A DNA stretch of 64,000 nt from Linyphia triangularis (taxonomy: Eukaryota > Arthropoda > Arachnida > Araneae > Linyphiidae): NCBI GenBank assembly GCA_963978545.1, contig OZ021722.1, forward strand, positions 111,153,942 through 111,217,941, in the 5' to 3' direction. Positions 49,556 to 60,147 of this stretch are shown in pieces (position 1 is the stretch's first letter; each line of letters begins with the position of its first letter). The position numbers and the translations under genes were made by a program. The notes under the pieces were generated by a model, which ran no database searches, was not told the origin of the DNA, and saw only the letters and a list, made by a program, of their open reading frames with translations.

Positions 49556-49888
49556 TGTGATGCACGAGGCTAATAAAATCCCACGCATCAAAGTTTATTT
49601 CTTGTTCCTGGATGGCAGTTACGCGTTGCCAGGACAACGTAACTTGGTTTTTACTTTATTTTCCATTTTGTCGTGTTCTATAAATTTATGCAGTTATAAG
49701 ACGATGAACGTATATCTTTTCCTCATATGAGCTGTGTTTTATAACAGAGGCTAATTATGCTTGTAACTATATTTTGCTTGTAAATAACTGTAAATATTAA
49801 ATGCTAACATGTCGTCAATTGTCTTGAGTTTACTCATCTTATTGAACCGCATATTGTAGGAAGTTCTATCTATTCGCTTCCCCTAACA
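49556..49888 (+). repeat. Gypsy 5' LTR
   Basis: 333 bp, starting TGTGATGCACGAGGC and ending CCCCTAACA. It differs from the 3' LTR at four positions: base 5 (A/G), two in the AGGACAACGT region, and one near ATATCTTTT. Confidence 0.95.
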
Positions 49889-49908
49889 ACTGGTGACCTG
49901 AGGACGTA
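49889..49908 (+). other. Primer-binding site region
   Basis: Two bases after the LTR comes TGGTGACCTGAGGACG. It starts with TGG, the complement of a tRNA 3' CCA, as expected of a minus-strand priming site. I cannot say which tRNA. Confidence 0.65.
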
Positions 49909-50277
49909 GATTTTATTTGGATGAAAGAAGGTCTGTGCATTTAAATAGAACTATTATTATCTGATTTAACTTTATATTAAACATGAATGAGAGCGCAGAC
50001 GATAATTTAAATTCATCAAGTCAAGATAATGTAAAGTTAAAAGTAAACAGAGTGGCGATAAAGCAACACCACCTAAAGTACAAGGCCCAATCACTCTCAC
50101 TTCTGGTTGCCGTGACGTCATCACAAGAAGTTATACTGAACCAGCTAGATCTAGTTTCTTTACTTCATCCCGATGTCAGCAGCAGAGCACATTCGTATTT
50201 AGGCTTAGCAATGGCGTTGATGCTTGGTGGTAGATATTTGTGAGCGTTTTTATTTATAGCTTTCAACAGACTTGTAA

Positions 50278-51835
50278 TTGAATAACCATTTGCGAGCGTT
50301 ATTATTTATCGTTTTTATTGAGAAGAATGCTATCTATGATACCTGTTGTGTAACTAGTTGTAGTGGAAATCGCAACCCAGACAGCAAAGTGTCCATTTTC
50401 AAGTTTCCCGAAGATACGGAACTGCGTCAGAAATGGATCCAATCCATTACCAGAAAAGGATTAAAACCCTCAAAATATTCAAGGGTAAGTACAAATCTTG
50501 GGCGTATTGACCTTATATAAATGTTTTTAATAATAAATTTTTGTAAGTTTTTATAAGAAATGTTTTTAAATTTAATTAAACTATAACACTAAATGTGTTC
50601 TAAACAGTTTTATAGCAACCATAATTAGTATTTAACTGTTTACTTTAGCTCCAAATAGTAACTAAAAATAGCAAAGTCCCTGTAGTGCATTTCTACTATT
50701 TTTTTTTAACTCAATTAACCTTTTTTTTTTTAATTGTTGACCGAAAATTCCGTAGTAAAAAAAATTAAAATATGGTTTGAAATTCCAAGTCCGGTACGAA
50801 TTTTGCGCCAATGTGATTTTCGCCAAAAAATTTCAATTTTTTTAATGTCAAATGAACTGCTTATAGTTGCCATAATTTGGCGCGATTTTATGTAAACAAT
50901 TCCAAAAACAAACCAGAATCCGTACCGGACTTGGATATTTAGCTAAAATGTGTATACGAATATATTTATTTCTACATTTTGACTTAGTTATCTCATTTAT
51001 ATTTAAAATGTGTCATCTTAGTGGAAACGGTATAATTTATTTTGTATATATAATTTATTTCCCCTCTTCTTAAAATAATTTATCGAAAAACTTAACTATT
51101 TTAAGAAGGCTTAAGCTTGTTTTTCTTGATTTTAAGTATATATATATATTCCTAGGTGTGTATTCTACATTTCCAAAATGAGTATATACGCAGAATTACT
51201 GAGGCTTTTGACAGCAAGACAGGAGACTGCTCCGTTAAAGTACCCTCGCCTGACAAATAATACTGTGCCAACTATTTTCCCTAACTGCCCTTCTTATTTA
51301 TCATCTACTTCAAACATCAGAGAAAGCGTGGTTAAAAAGAAAGAGTAGATTGTGAACTTTAATTTGTAAAAGGCAATTGCTGAAAGTTTACAAGAGATGA
51401 AGGAAAAGCAAGCAATGATGACATTTTCATCATTCGAAGAACTCTGTGAAAAGTAAATAACATTTATTTACCTGCTGGGGTGGTCTCATTTGAAAGAATC
51501 TGGAATATTGATATTGTTTTAATTAATTTTAAACCCAGAACCTCTTATTACAAAATCAATAGTAGCAGATGATAAACTTTCTTTAAATATTTATATTGAT
51601 AACGTTCATATAACAAAATTAAATGAAATATGCATACCTTCAAATGTAAACAGCTGTGAAAAGTGAAAAAATTTCCACTTTAATTGAGAATTTAAATAAC
51701 TATAATTGTAATGATAGAAATCAATTCTTCTCCAAACTTCAAATTATTTGTAAGCATTTTGATGACCTATTAGCCAATGATTTGTTCCATAAAAATTGCA
51801 CTAATTTGAAAATGCCAATGTTGGCAGGTATGTAA
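50278..51835 (+). pseudogene. THAP-domain gene, spliced, degraded
   Basis: Exon 1 (to 50484) encodes YDTCCVTSCSGNRNPDSK, IFKFPEDTELRQKWIQ and SKYSR, including the CX4C pair, the F-P and the invariant W. A GTAAGT donor at 50485 and an AG acceptor at 51154-51155 bound a 671-bp intron. Exon 2 then completes the domain with VCILHF, giving CX2H. A frameshift near 51240 follows, after which the other frame reads YPRLTNNTVPTIFPN, a motif that follows THAP in tick and other arthropod THAP proteins. Later frames read MKEKQAMMTFSSFEELCEK (to 51453), ITKSIVADDKLSLNIYIDNV (from 51539) and ISTLIENLNN to a GTATGT donor near 51833. No downstream exon is found. The start codon at 50278 is tentative. Confidence 0.8.
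50784..50935. mobile_element. Hairpin MITE family B, copy 2
   Basis: 152 bp bounded by TCCAAGTCCGGTACG and its inverse CGTACCGGACTTGGA. It lies in the intron of the THAP gene, giving three levels of nesting: MITE in THAP element in gypsy element. Confidence 0.8.
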
Positions 51836-52494
51836 TATATCTGTTAAGTTAATAATGTGTGTGTTGTATGTGTTAATATTGTAAATAAAAAAAGTTGATT
51901 ACTCTAAACCCAGTTCCTTGTTCTTTTTATATGTAAACAATTAAATTGATATGCAAATTCAATATATTATCTGTGTGATAAAAACTTCAATAAAATTTAC
52001 ACTATTAATAAATATATAAATGCCAAAAAATAGAAAAATTTTGTGTTTTATATAATTTTATTTTAAAACCTGTTATCTTGGGAAATATTTGTTTTAGTAA
52101 TTGAAAATCGAATGAAAAACATTGAATATTTTAATGCTGTATAACAATTTGAAATTTAGAAATGAATTCTCTGAACAAAAAAACTTATTCATGTTGTTTT
52201 CAAACTATGCTAAATAATGAAACCACAAAGAACGTAAACCGTCCAACTTCTTTTGATGACGTCACAAACAAGTGGTAAGGCCTTGTCTTTAGGTGGTGTT
52301 GGATAAAGCCACCAAATTTTTGGCGACATAAGCCTAAGCTATGGTTTTTACAACTTGAAGCACAGTTTTCTAATGGAAATATTACTCGTGATGTAACTAA
52401 ATATAACATTGTCGTTGCGTCATTGGATGAAAATGTTTTAGATTTTGTCGAGGATATTTTATCAAATCCGCCAACGGATGGGAAATACGATACT

Positions 52495-52961
52495 GTTATG
52501 AATTTTTCCAGTGAGGCAATGATGGCACAGTTTTTCAGATAAAAACTAGTATTTATTCTCTTCAGAAAATTCACAAAATTTATTCACAGATAACAGTGCA
52601 ATCACTATTAATCTTCAATACAAGCTTCAACAAGAACAGCTTCGAATATAGCGATTATACAAGCTCACTCCAATAGGTGAACAGAGCGATCGCGATCAGC
52701 TTTCAACGAAGTCTGAAGTCAATCTGAAAACTTTCCCGATCGCCGGTCTTTTTATAGCAGGCACGTGAGAACATTCCCGAAATTTCCAGCCAATTCATCG
52801 AAAAGAAATATCTCGAAACTTCTCGATTACTTTAGGTGTTGCCACCTTTTTCTAACCTGTATAATCGCTGTTAATAAATTAAAATAAGATAAAAATAAAT
52901 TACAATAGAATTTTTAAATAATACGTCACTATTTACACTATATACAGACAATTTGTGACAA
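52495..52961. repeat. Probable solo LTR in gag
   Basis: The insert starts TGTTATGAATTTTTCC and ends CAATTTGTGACA, giving TG..CA ends over about 467 bp, with a TATA-like CTTTTTATAG near the middle. No internal genes or second LTR are present. It is flanked not by the usual 4-6 bp but by a 50-bp direct repeat of gag (52445-52494 and about 52963-53012) with one mismatch, starting TTGTCGAGGATATTTT. Related sequence may exist at 38.1 kb. Confidence 0.55.
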
Positions 52962-53584
52962 TTGTCGAGGATATTTTATCAAATCCGCCAGCGGATGGGA
53001 AATACGATACTTTAAAAAATGCATTGTTGAATAGATTAACAAATACTGAAGAATCAAGGTTAAAAAAGGTATTGACCGAACTTAATCAGGGAGATAAACG
53101 CCCATCTGATTTGTTGCGACAAATGAAAGGTTTGGCTGAAACTTCCGTTTCTAAGGAATTGTTAAAAACACTTTGGCTATAGATGTTACTGCAGCAAGTT
53201 CAAGCCATATTGTCAATAAGCTCCGATCCGTTAGATAATATTGCGGAGGTCGCAGATAAAATTATCGGAATATTTAGCTCAACAGAATTATGTACAGTGA
53301 ATCAAGCATCCAGTAAAACTTCTGAACCGAATAATACTAATAACGAAAAAATTAGTTCTTTGGAAATTTGATACATTCATGACAAGGGGTAGATCTCCAA
53401 ATAAAGCTGAAAATGCTCGAAATCGCAGTCGTTCGCGGTCCAAACCTGCTAGTTATAAACTATGTTGGTATCGTTACAAATTTGGAAGCAATGCACGCCA
53501 CTGTGTAAAGCCATGCGAATTTAAAGAACTAGCAAGTACTTCGGGAAACTAACGGGCCGGTCGATTGAAGAGGCCAACGACTAA

Positions 53585-55209
53585 GGCCAAATAAACTGTC
53601 GCCTCTTTCTTTTTGACAAGTCTAGCAAGAGGCACTATCTTGTCGACACCGGGGCTTATGTGTCCGTAATCCTACCGCCAAAACCAAATAAGTTGTCCTC
53701 ATCCGATTTTAAACTTTATGCTGCAAATTCAAGTACAATCAAAACTTACGGCAAGCAACTTATCAGTTTGGATTTAGGCTTGAGAAGACGTTTCAAATGG
53801 AATTTCATTATAGCAGATGTTTCGAAGTCAATAATTGGCGCAGATTTTCTTGAGGCGATATTGGTCAATTTTCTTTTGGTCGATAAACAAAAGCGTTTGA
53901 TTGATCCTTAAACGTCATCATCAGTTCCGATTAAAATAAGTAAAGTACCATCTTCATTTTTAACACCCCTCGATAGTAGTAATTTTGAGCCAGCTATAAA
54001 TTCTCTTCTGCAAGAATACAAAAGCTTATCTTCAGAAAATATAGAACGAGATAAAGTTAGCTTCAGCCATAATGTCACCCATACTATTGTTACAAAAGGG
54101 CCACCCGTGGTGCGTAGATTAGCTCCAGATAAATTAAAAATCGCCAAGGCAGAATTCGACTACATGCTTGAGCGGGGCATATGCCGACCATCAAGCAGCT
54201 CGTGGTCTAGTCCATTGCATCTGGTCAAGAAAAAGGATGGAGGATAGAGGCCATGCGGGGATTATCGTGCTTTAAACGCAGCTACACTACCAGATGGTAT
54301 CCCATACCCCACCTGCATGATTTTACGCACCAATTAGAAGGCTGTACTGTATATACCACACTAGATCTTCATCGTGCCTATCATCAAATTCCCATGGAAT
54401 CATCAGATATAGAAAAAAACAGCTATTTGTACACCGTTCGGACTGTTCGAATTTCCCTTGATGACTTTTGGACTTCGGAACGCGGCGCAGACATTTCAGC
54501 GATTCATGCATGCCGTTCTACGAGGCCTGCAATTCTTCTTCGTCTATCTGGATGACATACTTGTTGCATTTCGCACTAAAGAGGAGCATTTACGTCATCT
54601 CAGAACAGTTTTTGAAAGATTACAGCAATTTGGGTTAACATTAAATCTCAGGAAATGCAACTTCGCTCAACCTGAGGTAAATTTTGTTGGCCACATTGTG
54701 TCTCTAAAAGGAATTCGTCCAACAGAAGAAAAAATCAAAGTCATCGAAGATTTCAATAAACCCAAACAGTCAAACAACTTAGAAGATTTTTGGGCATTTT
54801 AAATTTCTATCGAAGGTTTATACCTCTAGCAGCTCAGCAGCAAGCAAGCTTATACGATTATTTAAAAAATAGCAAAAAGAATGATAATCGAGTAATTGAG
54901 TGGACCGACGAAGCGTCAAATGCCTTTACAATCTCTAAAGAATTATTGAAATCTGCTGCAATTTTAGCTCACCCAGTGTCATCAGCTAAACTTGCTCTTA
55001 TGGTAGAATCTTCGGATATAGCAGTTGGCGGGGTGGTGCAACAACTTGTGAATAAGGATTGGCAGCCACTTGGTTACTTTTCTGTTAAACTAACACCGAC
55101 ACAAAAGAATTACAGCACGTATGATCGGGAGCTGCTAGCTGCATATTCGTCAATCAAGCATTTCCGGTATTTGTTGGGGGGTCGTGAATTTACGTTATTC
55201 ACTGATCAT
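53585..55209 (+). pseudogene. Gypsy pol part 1: protease, RT, RNase H start
   Basis: The protease has the active-site DTG (53645-53653, in YLVDTGAYVSVI) and the later IIGADFL. The reverse transcriptase follows: RAP/DKLKIAKAEFDYMLERGI (about 54130), SSPLHLVKKKDGG, then a stop TAG (54245-54247) where RTs have the W of G-W-R-P-C-G-D-Y, then YHQIPMESSDI, FGLRNAAQTFQRFMHAVL and the catalytic YLDD (54545-54556). RNase H begins with ALMVESSDIAVGG and runs to EFTLFTDH (about 55209), where the hAT-like insert cuts the conserved T-D-H-x-P-L motif. Frameshifts occur near 54290, 54415 and 54790, plus the stop at 54245 and another after the protease. All catalytic residues checked are intact although the frame is not. 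Confidence 0.9.
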
Positions 55210-58200
55210 TAGGGCGTATCGAAAAAATCGAAGTTTATCAAATCTCTTAGCGGTAGTGCGGAAATTTTGTGGACACTCATCAGTAATAAGTGTGTGAAAT
55301 TTTAAAACTCTGGGTTAATATCTTCTGTCGCCTCAATGGCCCCAAAGTTCCGAAAATTGGGCTAAAACTGTTTAAAATTCAAAAATTCCTAAAAATTCCC
55401 ATATTTCGTTTAACGATTGGGGGTAGTGGTTAAATGTTAGTATTGTTTAACAGCAACAACTATAATTTTTTTAAAAATTATAGGTTAATATCTTCTGTCG
55501 CCTCAGTGAACCGGAAATTCCGAAAATTTGAATAAAAAGGAATACAATTCAATATTAAATCAGCAGTCGCAGATTTCGTTGATCGTTTTGAGGTAGCGCG
55601 TAATAAAAATTACTTTTTCCAACAACAAAAAGTATGCAAGAATTATTGGTTAATATCTTCTACCACACTGGGTTTGGCGTACTGCCAGAAAAGTAAAGTG
55701 GAACACCCCTATTTTCACCTCGAGAAACAAATCGGAGCGACCAATAAATCACGTGATTATTTTCATTTTTTTTTTTTTTTTTTTTTTTTTTTGTATTTAG
55801 TCTAACTCTAGAATATTTTCTTTTAATTAGTTTCGATCTTCATATCAAACATATTTGCAGCAATGTAGTCGTTTCTTTTTAAGGAATTTTTTTACTCGTA
55901 GCTTAGTGTCGTAGTCATTTGTTAGTAAAAGATATTGCTAAATATTAGAAATGCAAGAATCATCGCATTCAAAGTTTTCAAGTCGACAAATGCTGAAATG
56001 CCCTATTTTTGGAACACCGAAAGATTTTTCACGCATGCTGCCAACACATGAAGACATCATAAGATGTTGCGCCTATGAGAGATGGCGTATTGGTAATGAA
56101 ACTGATGGAAATAAAGAACCATGCTTCTCTGTTATTGCAGAAACTGTTGCTTTGAAAATTGAAAGTTTATACGTCGATTCATCCATTCCTTCTGTTTCAC
56201 ATAACCGTGTTTGTGATATGATACACGCTTACCATAAAAAATATCGTTCAATCATGAAAAATATAAAACGTGTGGGAAGAAGCAAGACTGCTCTTAAAAA
56301 TGTTGAGAACTTTAAAACGGAAGCAAAGAAACTATTCGACATATCTTCCTGTAAATGCGCTATTTTTAAGGAGTGTATCTGTCCAAAAGAGAGCAAAGTT
56401 CCGCCAATTGAGCAGGCGTTCCTCAAAGACCAAAGAACGGAAAGAAAAATGTTCATTGGAAGTGTTGATGTACCCGAAACAAAACGACTTCAGAAACGTC
56501 AAATGCGAGTACAACAAAATGCTGTGCAAAGTAAAAAAAAGGCGACTCCTGCTTCTGTTTCAAGCTTTACTCTGGAAAATGAAGATGAGGTGGAGGTGGA
56601 TACTAAAGACGCGCCCTACACACCGTTTCTTCAGCAGGATTCAAATAGTCTTCAGATGCGTGTAAAATTGGACAACACAATTATTGTCAGTCAAAGATAT
56701 GGTGTTTCTAACAGAGCCACGGCTGCTATTGCATCGAGTGTTATGCAAGATTTGGGTTTAATATCGGAATCGAATTCCAGTCTCGTCACAGACAAAAACA
56801 AAGTATGGAGGAAAAAATCAAGAGTTTACAAGCAAATGGTATCAAAACTAAATGAAAATCGTTCCAATCTATCTGGCCTTTATTTTGATGGCCGGCATGA
56901 CAAAACTTTAACATCAGAAACACTCGAAGGGAAAGCAATTCCAAAGAACAATTACAGAAGAGCATTACTGTATTGTATCGGAGCCTGGTTCTTCGTACGT
57001 GGGGCATGTTACTCCTGAAAGTGGATGTAGTCTTCATGTATCGAACAGCATTTACGAATACGTAACAAGTACTTTTTTGGATGATTTTAGCAAGCTCACA
57101 GTTGTCGGGTGTGACGGCACTGTGGTGAACACAGGAATGTTTACTGGTGTAATTCGGAGGCTTGAAATGAAACTTCAGAGACCACTCAAATGGATTGTCT
57201 GCTTACTTCATTTTAATGAGTTGTCATTACGACACTTATTCCAGTCAATAGACGGCAACTCTTCTGGCCCTTCATCTTACACTGGAGACATTGGACGAAA
57301 ACTTAAAGGATGTGAAAAACTTTCAGTCGTTGCTTTTAATAATATTAAATGCGAGTTGCCACACATTGATAGTAGATTACTCAGTTCAGATCAGAAATAC
57401 TTATTCGACATTTGCACTGCCATTAGTTCTGGCATTTGTAGTTTAGATCTAGCTAACCGATAACCGGGAACGTTGAATTTGGCCCTTTGGCTAACAACTG
57501 CAAATCGAATACTGAGGTTATATATATCTACATCAGACCCATCAAATAAGCTACTAACTTTAGTTGAATTCATTCTAAGAGTCTACACACCCTCATGGTT
57601 CCGAATTAATCACTCCATAAAAGACGGTCCTAGACATCTGTGGCATTTCATAAGCTCATCTCGGTACTTGCCTAAGAAGTATTGTGACGTAATCGATCCA
57701 GTTATTTCTCGAAAAGCTTATTTTGCTGCTCCAGAAAACATGCTTTTGGCCATGTTGACTGATGAAAGATGTCATATCAGAATCATTGCAGCTCGAAGAA
57801 TAATAAAGGCCAGAGAAATCAGCCGAGGTGTACGCAGATTCGTTATTCCTGATATCAATTTTGATGCTGAAGACTACATTGATCTCATTGACTGGAAAAA
57901 TTGTTTTGTGACATCGCCGCCAGTTCTCCGAGAGATAAGTTCTCAAGATCTTTTGAAAATGACAGAGGACGGTATGCAGAAGGCCTGCTGGCACTTCATG
58001 CAATTTCCTTCACATACACAAGCAGTCGAGCGTATTGTGAAACTTGTCACGGCAGCCTCCGAGAAAACAGTTGGGCCTGAAAACAGGGATAAATTCATAA
58101 GAGCTACTCTAGAATCCAGAAAACACATGTCGAAATTCGAGACAAAAAAGGATTACAAGTAGCAATGCTATCGTCAATTGTATATTTGTAAGGCAATAAA

Positions 58201-58591
58201 ATTTCTGATCCCTTTAAAATGAGGTAAGTGTGACGTGTATTTTTTATTTTATTTTTTTGAAATTTAGCCTTTTATTTTCCAAAATTTGGTGTTGCTGAGC
58301 TAGCAGAAGATATTAACCTATAATTATAAAAAATATTACAGTTGTTGTTGTCAAAAATAGTAACTAGTAAGCACCATCCTTAAACTTACAGGGAAATCTG
58401 GAATTTTTTATGAATTTTTGAATTTTAATCTCTTTTACCCCAAATTTCGGAACTTTCGAGCTATTGAGGCGACAGAAGATATTAACAAAGAGTTTTAAAA
58501 TTTCACACACGTATTAGTGATGGGTGTCCACAAATTTTCCGCACTACCGCTAAAAGATTTGAAAAATTTCGATTTTTTTCGATACGCCCTA
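55210..58591 (+). mobile_element. hAT-like transposon, 8-bp TSD
   Basis: A 3,382-bp element with termini TAGGGCGTATCG and CGATACGCCCTA. The inverted repeats can be followed for about 330 bp at each end, with scattered differences. It is flanked by CTGATCAT (55202-55209 and 58592-58599), an 8-bp duplication of the RNase H sequence it interrupts. TAGGG-type ends, 8-bp duplications and a D/CxxH transposase layout suit the hAT superfamily, although the protein is divergent. Subterminal copies of AATATCTTCTGTCGCC are spaced about 165-170 bp (55316, 55485, 55650 on the left; 58320 and 58485 inverted on the right). A T-run is at 55768-55791. Confidence 0.85.
55951..58164 (+). pseudogene. hAT-like transposase, one shift, one stop
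   Basis: About 735 codons in three stretches. From ATG 55951 the first (to about 56955) has MQESSHSKFSSRQMLKCPIF at the start, a basic segment with several Cys residues (ISSCKCAIFKECICP, a possible zinc site), and a low-complexity linker. A one-base shift near 56955 leads into the second stretch with YVGHVTPESG, VVGCDGTVVNTG and then RPLKWIVCLLHFNELSLRHL. A D-x-x-x-N-x-G segment followed by CxxH is the arrangement of the second catalytic Asp and the insertion site in hAT transposases. An in-frame TAA at 57461-57463 (after LDLANR) precedes the third stretch, LALWLTTANRILRLYIST to HTQAVERIVKLVTAASEK, which resembles the hAT dimerisation region, ending at 58162. Proteins with this architecture occur widely in arthropods as uncharacterised proteins; calling them hAT-like is my inference. 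Two breaks only: it is the best preserved gene here. Confidence 0.75.
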
Positions 58592-58599
58592 CTGATCAT

Positions 58600-60106
58600 A
58601 AACCTCTGGTGTATGCATTCCAACAAAAATTAGAGAAACCTCCTCTCGCCAACAAAGGCATTTGGAGTATATTAGTCAATTCACTCTAGAAATTCAACAC
58701 ATTTCGGAAAAAGACAACATCGTTGCTGATGCACTATCAAGACTAGAGGAGATAAGAAGTCAAATTGATTTTGAATCTTTAGCCGAAGCTCAGGAAAGTG
58801 ATGATGAGTTAAAAGAACTGCTGGCATCTCAAAACTCTTCATTAAAAATTGAACTAATCCCAATTTTCGGCTCTAATCGTTCATTATATTGCGATACTTC
58901 CACAAAATTTAAAAGACCATTTATTCCAGTTACCATTAGGAAAGCAGTGTTCCAAAGTGTTCACAATCTCTCACATCCTGGAATTAAAGCAACTGTTCGA
59001 TTGGCTACATCAAAATTCATTTGGCCATCAATCAACAAAGACATTCGCAATTGGACTAAAAGTTGTTTGAAATGTCAGAAATCTAAAATTTCTAGACATG
59101 TTCATTCTCCATTGCAAGAATATCCTACCGTTAGTCAACGATTTGAAGAAATTAATCTAGACCTGATTGGTCCCTTGCCATCATCGGAAGGATATCGATA
59201 TTGCCTTACAATAATTGATCGCTACACGCGGTGGGCAGAAGCTATTCCTTTACCTGATATTCGATCAGAGACAGTTTCTGACGCTTTGTTGAAGAATTGG
59301 ATCACTCGCTACGGTATTCCGCTCGTAATTACAACTGATCAGGGTGCTCAATTTGAGTCTCAATTGTTTCAGGAACTTTCAAAATTTCTGGGTTTTAAAA
59401 GAAATAGAAGTACCTCATATCATCCGCAAACCAACGGCTGTATTGAGCGTTGGCATCGTACTTTGAAAGCCAGTATAATGTGCCACGAAAATCCCCAAGT
59501 TGGACAAAGTCAATTCCGATTATTCTACTTGGTTTACGCACGACATTGCGTGAGGATTGTCAAGCCACCCCTGCAGAACTCTTGTATGGGGAAAATATAA
59601 AATTACCATGTGATTTTTTCAAAAATTCAAATACTGAAGCACAGTCAGAATTTATCAAGAATTTAAAAAGCACAATGGAAAAATTAAAACCCATTCCCTT
59701 TCATCATCACTCACAGCAGAAGCCAATTGTATTCAAGGATTTAAAAACTTGCTCACACGTATTTGTCCGTACTGAAAGTGTTCGACACAGTTTGCAACAA
59801 CCATATCATGGACCATATAAAGTGTTAAGGCGAACCGACAAAATTTTCACTATTCGAATGAAACAAAAAGAAGTTAACGTATCCATAGATAGAATTAAAC
59901 CCTATTTTTCAGACAGTTTTACAGAACCTGAAAGGACTTACGAAGCAGATGCACTTGGGGAAAATAATTCAAGAAATTTTTCATTGTCTTCAAGTTCTGC
60001 AACAGCAACAGAGAAAGCCAAGAGAAACAAAAGAGTGAAGTTTGACATCCCGCCACAAGTGACTAGATCTGGAAGCACAATCCGCATTCCAGCTCGTTAT
60101 ACATGA
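58600..60106 (+). pseudogene. Gypsy pol part 2: RNase H end, integrase
   Basis: After the insert the motif resumes with KPLVYAFQQKLEKPP, shifts frame near 58645 to SRQQRHLEYISQFT and reads on as the 58662-59600 frame. The zinc-binding HHCC is HNLSH...CLKC (about 58960-59075). The catalytic triad is D at 59160-59162 (NLDLIG), D at 59337-59339 (TTDQGAQFES) and E at 59445-59447 (CIERWH), with exactly 35 residues between the last two. A frameshift near 59490 moves to the 59450-60106 frame, with IILLGLRTTLREDCQATPAE, HVFVRTESVRHSLQQPYHGP (an SH3-like C-terminal domain) and RSGSTIRIPARYT at the end. All integrase catalytic residues are present; the protein is broken by two shifts. Confidence 0.9.
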
Positions 60107-60134
60107 AGTTACTTCATCGTTCGAGTAACTCATT

Positions 60135-60147
60135 AGGGGGCGAGTAC
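60135..60147 (+). other. Polypurine tract
   Basis: AGGGGGCGAGTAC lies directly before the 3' LTR, the expected primer for plus-strand DNA. Confidence 0.8.

Larger units (their letters stand above)
50064..52301 (+). mobile_element. THAP transposon inside gag, 7-bp TSD
   Basis: This 2,238-bp element has terminal inverted repeats starting CAACACCACCTAAAG, with a second matching block (TGACGTCATCA and AGAAGTT) further in. It is flanked by GATAAAG on each side (50057-50063 and 52302-52308), copied from the gag codons it interrupts. It encodes a spliced THAP protein but lacks a recognisable transposase catalytic half, so it is probably an internally deleted, nonautonomous derivative of a P-like or related THAP transposon. 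P elements normally leave 8 bp; the 7 bp seen here is either a family property or one base has been lost. Confidence 0.85.
49983..53552 (+). pseudogene. Gypsy gag, split by two inserts
   Basis: Gag starts at ATG 49983 (MNESADDNLNSSSQD) and reads VNRVAIK up to 50063. After the THAP insert it resumes in the same sense at 52309 with PPNFWRHKPKLWFLQLEAQF, the usual arthropod gypsy capsid motif, and runs to about 52494. After the second insert it reads on through LTELNQGDKRPSDLLRQMKG to a stop (TAG 53180-53182, after KTLWL) and then IFSS... to 53371. The zinc knuckle CWYRYKFGSNARHCVKPC (about 53463-53516), an arthropod-type variant, lies in another frame. Gag packages the element's RNA in a particle. 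Besides the two insertions there is at least one stop and one frameshift. Confidence 0.85.

Noticed and set aside
56270..56665. 131-codon frame inside the hAT-like transposase
   Set aside because: It overlaps the recognised transposase frame in another phase and has the composition of a shadow.
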